In this document: one piece after another, positions 6,411-9,500 of the stretch
How the letters are laid out: each line of letters opens with the position of its first letter
Position numbering within the stretch: position 1 is the stretch's first letter
Assembly: GCA_035656415.1 (NCBI GenBank)
Contig: DASRSM010000163.1
Span: 1 to 9,500 of the forward strand
Direction: 5' to 3'
DNA from: JAFAHZ01 sp035656415
GTDB taxonomy: Bacteria; Vulcanimicrobiota; Vulcanimicrobiia; Vulcanimicrobiales; Vulcanimicrobiaceae
Length of the DNA: 9,500 nt
Translations under genes and position numbers: made by a program
Notes under the pieces: model-generated
What the model saw: the letters and a program-made list of their open reading frames with translations, nothing else
Database searches by the model: none
What the model was told of the DNA's origin: nothing

Positions 6411-6848
6411 ATGTCGGAGCCCGGAAGCTATGCAGCGGCCCGCTCGTTCGGAAATGGCGCGGCGACCGGTGTCTCGGAAAACGATGAATCCAGTTTAGCG
6501 CTGAAGACGTGGCACCGGCCGATCGATCCGCATCAATACGCGATGGCGTTGGGCGGCGCGCTCGCGGTGCCGATGCTCGCGCGTGACCGATTGGCTGGTG
6601 TGCTGCTCCTAGGCGAGCGCGCCGGCGGCGAAGCGTTTGCCCCGGACGAGATTGAAGCCCTCTCGCAGTTCGCACAGGGTGTCGATTCGGCGCTCCAGGC
6701 GCTTTCTTCTGAAAACGCGGACTCCGTAGCGATGCTCCGTGAAACGATTCGGGAATCGATAGCGGAAGCGATCGCGTCGTTAAATGAGAAGATCGACGTG
6801 ATCTCCGGAAGATTGCCCGACGAGACTAGGCTCCGCAACATCAACTAG
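6411..6848 (+). CDS. C-terminal half of a GAF-domain protein, 5'-truncated
   Basis: Read from ATG 6411 this gives 145 residues. SEPGSYAAARSFGNGAA (2-18) and the segment with ALAVPMLARDRLAGVLLLGER (50-70), AFAPDEIEALSQFAQGV (75-91) match the second half of a GAF sensor domain. After it, residues 100-135 (LRETIRESIAEAIASLNEKI) form a helical tail. The first half of the GAF fold, with its opening strand and helix, is missing. The in-frame sequence further upstream runs through the SRPBCC gene in another frame and is not protein-like. This is therefore probably a remnant of a larger sensor protein, left here by recombination. It may be non-functional. Bases 6344-6410 hold nothing else I can name. 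Confidence 0.6.
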   Translation: MSEPGSYAAARSFGNGAATGVSENDESSLALKTWHRPIDPHQYAMALGGALAVPMLARDRLAGVLLLGERAGGEAFAPDEIEALSQFAQGVDSALQALSSENADSVAMLRETIRESIAEAIASLNEKIDVISGRLPDETRLRNIN

Positions 6849-6904
6849 ACCCCGCGCAACGGGCTATGAGCCCTTTACGGTCTTGCGCCATCGCATCGTA
6901 TCCG

Positions 6905-6997
6905 CTACCCACGTTGCAAATTGTTCGCGATGCGGAGCATTTCGTCTGCGGCTTGGACGCCTTTAACAGTGCATATGAAAAGCAGACGGCGACCGTT
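6905..6997 (-). pseudogene. Micropeptide copy 3, fused to the end of hydrolase 2
   Basis: The conserved codons RRLLFI, CTVKGVQAADE and LRIANNLQRG run to TAG at 6905, but the position where other copies have ATG is AAC (6995-6997). The 5' part is instead the last codons of hydrolase 2, read in a different frame (+1 relative to the hydrolase). In the micropeptide frame the nearest upstream stop is a TGA, soon followed by a TTG with no usable ribosome-binding site. It is probably untranslated, or made only by frameshifting or reinitiation. The codons are still cleanly conserved, so loss of the start must be recent or the tail is still used. Confidence 0.55.
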
Positions 6998-7916
6998 TTT
7001 GAGGACGCAAACCGGTCTTTCCAACCCTCACGGCGTCGACCACCTCGCGGATTGCGTCGATTACCAGCTGCGGCTGATCGACGTGGATGTAGTGCGTGCT
7101 GTTCGCGACCACGACGTGCCGGCCGCTAGGAAAGAGAGCAGCAAGATGGTCTTGCGCCTGCATCTGCGCCGCCCAGAGCGCGTCGGCAAATGACTGCGTC
7201 ACCTCAGGCGGTAACTGTCCCGAAGCGATGACCTGCGGCGTGAGCTGGGGCAGGCCTGCAGTGAGCACGATAACGGGCATCGGCCGCACCGGCGGGGCGG
7301 CTCGAATCTCCTCGAAGCTTTTCGCATTGTCGTAGTTTTCGGGCGCGCCATTGAGTTTTTCGAACACCGCTCGCTGGTCGGCGCTCAAGCCGCTGTAGAG
7401 GTCTTCGGAAAGCGCATCTTCGAGGACAAGGCCCGCGACCTCGTCGCCGTCCTCGGCGGCGAAAAGCCTAGCGATCAGCCCGCCCATCGAATGACCGACG
7501 AGGACGTAGGGACCGGGCACCTTGGCCGCGGTCAAAAGGGCCTGTAGATCCGCCGCACCCGCGCCCGCTGTAACGGGCAACGGCACCGGATCGCTTCGGC
7601 TGGGCTCGGAGGCCAGGGCGCCGACGGTCCCCGGCCGGTCATAAGCGCAGACTCTCGTGAACTTTGCTATCGCCGAGAACACGGTTGGACCGCGCATATC
7701 CGGCGCTGCGGTGCTCCAGGTGTCGGCGCGATTGCCTTTGCCTGAAATGAGAACGACGGTCGGCGCTCCCCGGCCACTGCATTCGAGATAGACGTTACGA
7801 TGGTCGCCGATGCCAACGAGGCCTGCAAAGTCGCCCGTCGTAGGCAAGGCCTGAGCCGGCATTGCCAACGCCGAAAGGGCGGCTTCGCATACTACGAGTG
7901 CGACAGTTCTAAGCAT
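6963..7916 (-). CDS. Exported alpha/beta hydrolase with Ser nucleophile
   Basis: A 317-residue serine hydrolase. Residues 1-24 (MLRTVALVVCEAALSALAMP...) are a signal peptide ending in AQA. The core has VVLISGKGNRADTW (54-67) in the oxyanion position, CAYDRPG (90-96), the nucleophile elbow VGHSMGG (140-146) with Ser143, VLEDALSED (164-172) and a catalytic His in STHYIHVDQP (His275 likely). Esterase- or thioesterase-type activity on an unknown substrate is expected. I start it at ATG 7916: the longer frame from 7958 reads micropeptide copy 4 out of frame and would put 14 non-signal residues before the signal peptide. The ATG lies one base after the micropeptide stop. Its last seven residues and its stop codon come from micropeptide copy 3. 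Confidence 0.88.
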   Translation of the reverse strand: MLRTVALVVCEAALSALAMPAQALPTTGDFAGLVGIGDHRNVYLECSGRGAPTVVLISGKGNRADTWSTAAPDMRGPTVFSAIAKFTRVCAYDRPGTVGALASEPSRSDPVPLPVTAGAGAADLQALLTAAKVPGPYVLVGHSMGGLIARLFAAEDGDEVAGLVLEDALSEDLYSGLSADQRAVFEKLNGAPENYDNAKSFEEIRAAPPVRPMPVIVLTAGLPQLTPQVIASGQLPPEVTQSFADALWAAQMQAQDHLAALFPSGRHVVVANSTHYIHVDQPQLVIDAIREVVDAVRVGKTGLRPQKRSPSAFHMHC

Positions 7917-7917
7917 G

Positions 7918-8010
7918 TTACCCACGCTGCAAGTTGTTCGCGATGCGCAGCATTTCATCCGCTGCTTGTACGCCTTTAGGAGTGCATATGAAAAGCCGAC
8001 GAATGTCTGT
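7918..8010 (-). pseudogene. Micropeptide copy 4, start codon missing
   Basis: Codons for RRLFI, CTPKGVQAADE and MLRIANNLQRG lead to TAA at 7918, one base before the ATG of hydrolase 2. The start position of intact copies reads ACA (8008-8010). The frame stays open upstream to a TGA near 8047 without ATG or GTG, so translation would need a rare start or coupling from the frame ending at 8019. The sequence from cgtcggcttttcata onward closely matches copy 2, so a copy-2-like source is likely. It may still act by bringing ribosomes to the hydrolase start. Confidence 0.55.
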
Positions 8011-8018
8011 AGGCGCGA

Positions 8019-8264
8019 TTATCCATGTTGGACTTCGAACGGTTTCGTTTCAAAGCAGGTATAAAGCCGTTGCGGATTCTTCGCCACCATCCGTTCCCGG
8101 TACAGCCCATCGGGGTCATCCCTGGAAAGGTGGTGCTCCCAAAACCAACGGATAGGTCCCGTTCCCCATCGGTCAGTCTGCAGCTTCCCGAAACCTGATA
8201 CCGGGTCTCGTCGCTCTAGGCCGCTAAAGTAGTCGAGCGAGTAACGAATGACTAATGGAGGCAA
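8019..8264 (-). CDS. Uncertain 81-residue frame, possible gene remnant
   Basis: This frame fills the gap between copy 4 and the VOC gene. It can start only at TTG 8264 (or another rare codon) and ends in TAA at 8019. Its sequence looks more protein-like than most chance frames here: RYSLDYFSGLERRDPVSGFG, TDRWGTGPIRWFWEHHL and DGLYRERMVAKNPQRLYTC are rich in aromatic and charged residues. I do not recognise it. It overlaps the start of the VOC gene head to head by ten bases, and it has no convincing start. A 5'-truncated remnant is the simplest reading. If it is not coding, 8011-8254 contains nothing else I can name. Confidence 0.25.
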   Translation of the reverse strand: MPPLVIRYSLDYFSGLERRDPVSGFGKLQTDRWGTGPIRWFWEHHLSRDDPDGLYRERMVAKNPQRLYTCFETKPFEVQHG

Positions 8265-8662
8265 AATTGCGAACCGATTTCATCGACGTTCTTCCGGTAT
8301 TGGCGTGTTCCGATATTGAGGCCGAACATGACTTCCTCGTGCGCGTGCTGGGGTTCCACTCCGGCGGTCTAGAGCGCACGCCCGACGGAACCGTCGTGCA
8401 TGGAGAGGTCCTCGCCGGCGAACGGCGCATCTGGATACATCTTACGAGCGCAACTGAAAAGTTAGCGACCCCCACAACGCTGGGCGGTGCGGGTGGTGGT
8501 ATTGTCGTCTTTGTGAAAGACGTCGATGCTCACTTTGAGGCCTCGCGGGACGCAGGCGCAACAATTCTGCTCGAGCCGACAAATCAGCCTTACGGTCAGC
8601 GGGAGTACGGAGTGCGCGAACCCGATGGCCACAGCTGGTGGATCGCAACGCCATCCGCGTAA
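8255..8662 (+). CDS. VOC / glyoxalase-family protein
   Basis: A 135-residue protein of the vicinal oxygen chelate superfamily. VLPVLACSDIEAEHDFLVRVLGF (12-34) is the first beta-alpha-beta unit. GTVVHGEV and RRIWIHL follow. The second module has GGIVVFVKDVDAHFEASRDAGA and ends in the family signature NQPYGQREYGVREPDGHSWWIATP. The role could be lyase, dioxygenase or antibiotic binding; I cannot choose among them. The start is open to question: ATG 8255 has no ribosome-binding site, while TTG at 8267 has GGAGG five bases upstream (8257-8261) and would give 131 residues without loss of the fold. The gene faces away from the frame ending at 8019 and converges on micropeptide copy 5. Confidence 0.9.
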   Translation: MEAKLRTDFIDVLPVLACSDIEAEHDFLVRVLGFHSGGLERTPDGTVVHGEVLAGERRIWIHLTSATEKLATPTTLGGAGGGIVVFVKDVDAHFEASRDAGATILLEPTNQPYGQREYGVREPDGHSWWIATPSA

Positions 8663-8674
8663 CCACCCCTTGCG

Positions 8675-8767
8675 TCATCCACGCTGCAGATTGTTCGCCA
8701 TGCGCAGCATCTCGTCCGCGGCTTGGACACCTTTAGGAGTGCATATAAATTGCCGATAGGAAATCAT
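8675..8767 (-). CDS. Micropeptide copy 5 (30 aa, intact)
   Basis: ATG at 8767 and TGA at 8675 give 30 residues: MISYRQFI, CTPKGVQAADE, MLRMANNLQRG. It differs from copy 4 by one conserved-region substitution (Ile23 to Met), with several silent codon changes. GAGG lies about 11 bases before the ATG. It has the same 5' block as copy 1. Unlike copies 1, 2 and 4 it has no gene downstream in its own direction; it runs head-on into the end of the VOC gene 12 bases away. That argues against a fixed role as a leader for the next gene. Confidence 0.6.
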   Translation of the reverse strand: MISYRQFICTPKGVQAADEMLRMANNLQRG

Positions 8768-8829
8768 GCCGCGATGTTACCTCACGCCTGTTGCCGAGAT
8801 GTCGCCGCGTCGTTAATGATTTGCGAACG
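8675..8829 (-). repeat. Repeat element 5: micropeptide plus conserved 5' block
   Basis: This is the partner of repeat element 1. The 60 bases before the ATG align without gaps to those of copy 1, with 45 identities counted by eye; the longest shared runs are tcgcaaatc and ggcgacat. In-frame TAA codons inside the block in this copy show that the ATG, not an upstream codon, is the start. The block is a candidate promoter or leader for the micropeptide. Bases 8830-8870 carry only the ribosome-binding region of the next plus-strand gene. Confidence 0.6.
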
Positions 8830-8870
8830 CTGCACAGGTAGAACTCAGCTGGGGCGGAAAGGCCCAAACG

Positions 8871-9443
8871 ATGTACCGGCGACACAGATGGCTCGCCGTC
8901 CCTTTAGGACTGACCTTAGCGATCGGGTGCAATCACACGAACAGCGCTTCGCCTATGACGTCAGCGGAAAGCGCAGTCGATGCAAAACCCTCGTGCAGCG
9001 ACACCGATCTTGAATGCAAGCACCTGAATATCATGGCGCGAGCCAGATCCAGGTACGGCATCGGTTGTTGGGGGCATGTCCTTGGCGGTCACTCGCCCAA
9101 TCCGTCGCCGCCGCCACAGAGCTATCTTGCAAGCGATGTCGGTAAACCGGGCGTCCCAAAACTCACTTCCGCCGAGCGATCGATGGTCGATGCCATACAG
9201 CGCTACCTGCACTCACCTACGCTACGCGTAGCATGGTTGGATAGACATTCCTTCGTCGTCTTCGACGCCGTCGACGGCCCGTGCATGAACGCTGCCCCAG
9301 GGTATCCCGTGCTCAACTATTCATGTAACCAGAATTCGTTCTACCAGCCGGGCGAAAATCCGTACGGCACCGCCCCGGGGCCGACTGAGATGCAGTGCTC
9401 CCCGCGACCCTGGCTGCCCATTGGAGAGTCCTCAGGGTCGTAG
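8871..9443 (+). CDS. Cys-rich exported protein, possible lipoprotein
   Basis: A 190-residue protein. MYRRHRWLAVPLGLTLAIGC is an N-terminal signal with a plausible, slightly off-consensus lipobox ending at Cys20, so lipid attachment outside the cytoplasm is likely. A low-complexity linker (Ser/Ala rich, 22-40) follows. The mature part has six more Cys (42, 49, 66, 138, 152, 176) that could pair in disulphides. There is a Pro-rich stretch NPSPPPQ (77-83), a possible core AWLDRHSFVVFDAVDGPC, and an Asn/Tyr/Pro-rich C-terminus (GYPVLNYSCNQNSFYQPGE). GGGGCGGAAAGG just upstream of the ATG supports this start. I do not recognise a named family. It converges on micropeptide copy 6. Confidence 0.65.
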   Translation: MYRRHRWLAVPLGLTLAIGCNHTNSASPMTSAESAVDAKPSCSDTDLECKHLNIMARARSRYGIGCWGHVLGGHSPNPSPPPQSYLASDVGKPGVPKLTSAERSMVDAIQRYLHSPTLRVAWLDRHSFVVFDAVDGPCMNAAPGYPVLNYSCNQNSFYQPGENPYGTAPGPTEMQCSPRPWLPIGESSGS

Positions 9444-9463
9444 TAGCGCGGGTTGCATTTTCG

Positions 9464-9500
9464 CTATCCCCGTTGTAGGTTGTTGGCGATGCGCAACAGC
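9464..9500 (-). CDS. Micropeptide copy 6, cut by the window edge
   Basis: Only the last 11 codons and the TAG stop at 9464 are inside the window. They read LLRIANNLQRG. This part differs from copy 1 at only two bases (CGG for CGT, GGA for GGT, both silent), so copies 1 and 6 form a subfamily distinct from copies 2-5, which have ATG at codon 20. The element shows that the array continues past the window. Confidence 0.55.
   Translation of the reverse strand, partial: LLRIANNLQRG

Larger units (their letters stand above)
4037..9500 (-). other. Array of six directly repeated micropeptide copies with cargo between
   Basis: Stops lie at 4037, 5279, 6905, 7918, 8675 and 9464, so the units are about 1242, 1626, 1013, 757 and 789 bases long. 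All copies face the minus strand, while the genes between them face both ways. Cargo by unit: hydrolase 1; ArsR, SRPBCC and the GAF fragment; hydrolase 2; the uncertain frame and VOC; the Cys-rich exported protein. No transposase, integrase or terminal inverted repeat is visible. The even spacing of a direct repeat between unrelated genes looks like a cassette array or a hotspot of stepwise insertion, but that is inference. Confidence 0.5.

Noticed and set aside
6921..7193. Plus-strand frames beginning with the AMRSISSAA segment at copies 3, 4 and 5
   Set aside because: They share only the repeat-derived segment, then diverge with no common end; copy 1 has a stop in this frame.
7917..7958. 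N-terminal extension of hydrolase 2 (MKCCASRTTC...)
   Set aside because: It is micropeptide copy 4 read in the wrong frame, and it would block the signal peptide.
4037..8767. Structured RNA or riboswitch in the repeat
   Set aside because: Copy 1 can pair TGTTG with CAACA and copies 4 and 5 can pair GCTGC with GCAGC, but these are different hairpins and neither is kept in all copies.
4037..9500. CRISPR array
   Set aside because: The repeats are too far apart (0.76-1.6 kb) and too diverged, and whole genes lie between them; there are no spacers or cas genes.
4037..9500. Integron attC sites
   Set aside because: No shared core site or conserved folding arms are seen; cargo orientation is mixed, no integrase is visible, and the variation follows codons rather than base pairs.

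Overview
The window is GC-rich, densely packed bacterial DNA. The base composition, the many TCG/GCG/CGC codons and the small-gene style would fit an uncultured soil lineage such as Candidatus Eremiobacterota (WPS-2). That placement is an impression from style and cannot be proven from this window.

Left part (1-3889). Two core glycolysis genes, tpiA and cofactor-independent gpmI, overlap by four bases and are followed on the plus strand by a possible 32-residue membrane peptide and a lipocalin-like protein. Facing them on the minus strand is a tightly overlapping set: a small CxxC protein, a FliA/SigF-type sigma factor, and a 102-residue protein of unknown role.

Right part (about 3886-9500). 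Short unrelated genes lie in both orientations: two alpha/beta hydrolases (one with an Asp nucleophile and one with a Ser nucleophile, both with signal peptides), an ArsR regulator with an SRPBCC/AHSA1 partner behind a near-consensus leaderless promoter, a truncated GAF fragment, a VOC/glyoxalase protein, and a Cys-rich exported protein with a possible lipobox.

The main discovery is what separates these genes. Six copies of one short sequence, all on the minus strand, sit at 4037, 5279, 6905, 7918, 8675 and 9464 (the last cut by the window edge). Each encodes the same C-terminal peptide: CTPKGVQAADE, then Met or Leu, then LRIANNLQRG and a stop. In copies 1, 2 and 5 an ATG lies at exactly the same place, giving a 30-residue micro-protein. 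Differences between copies are almost all synonymous, and all three stop codons occur at the same position although the DNA after the stop is unrelated. This points to a conserved micro-protein family rather than a passive repeat. I do not recognise it. In two places (copies 1 and 4) its stop lies against or overlaps the start of the next gene. In one (copy 3) it is fused out of frame onto the end of a hydrolase gene. The layout, direct repeats every 0.8-1.6 kb with different cargo between them, resembles a cassette array or accretion hotspot.
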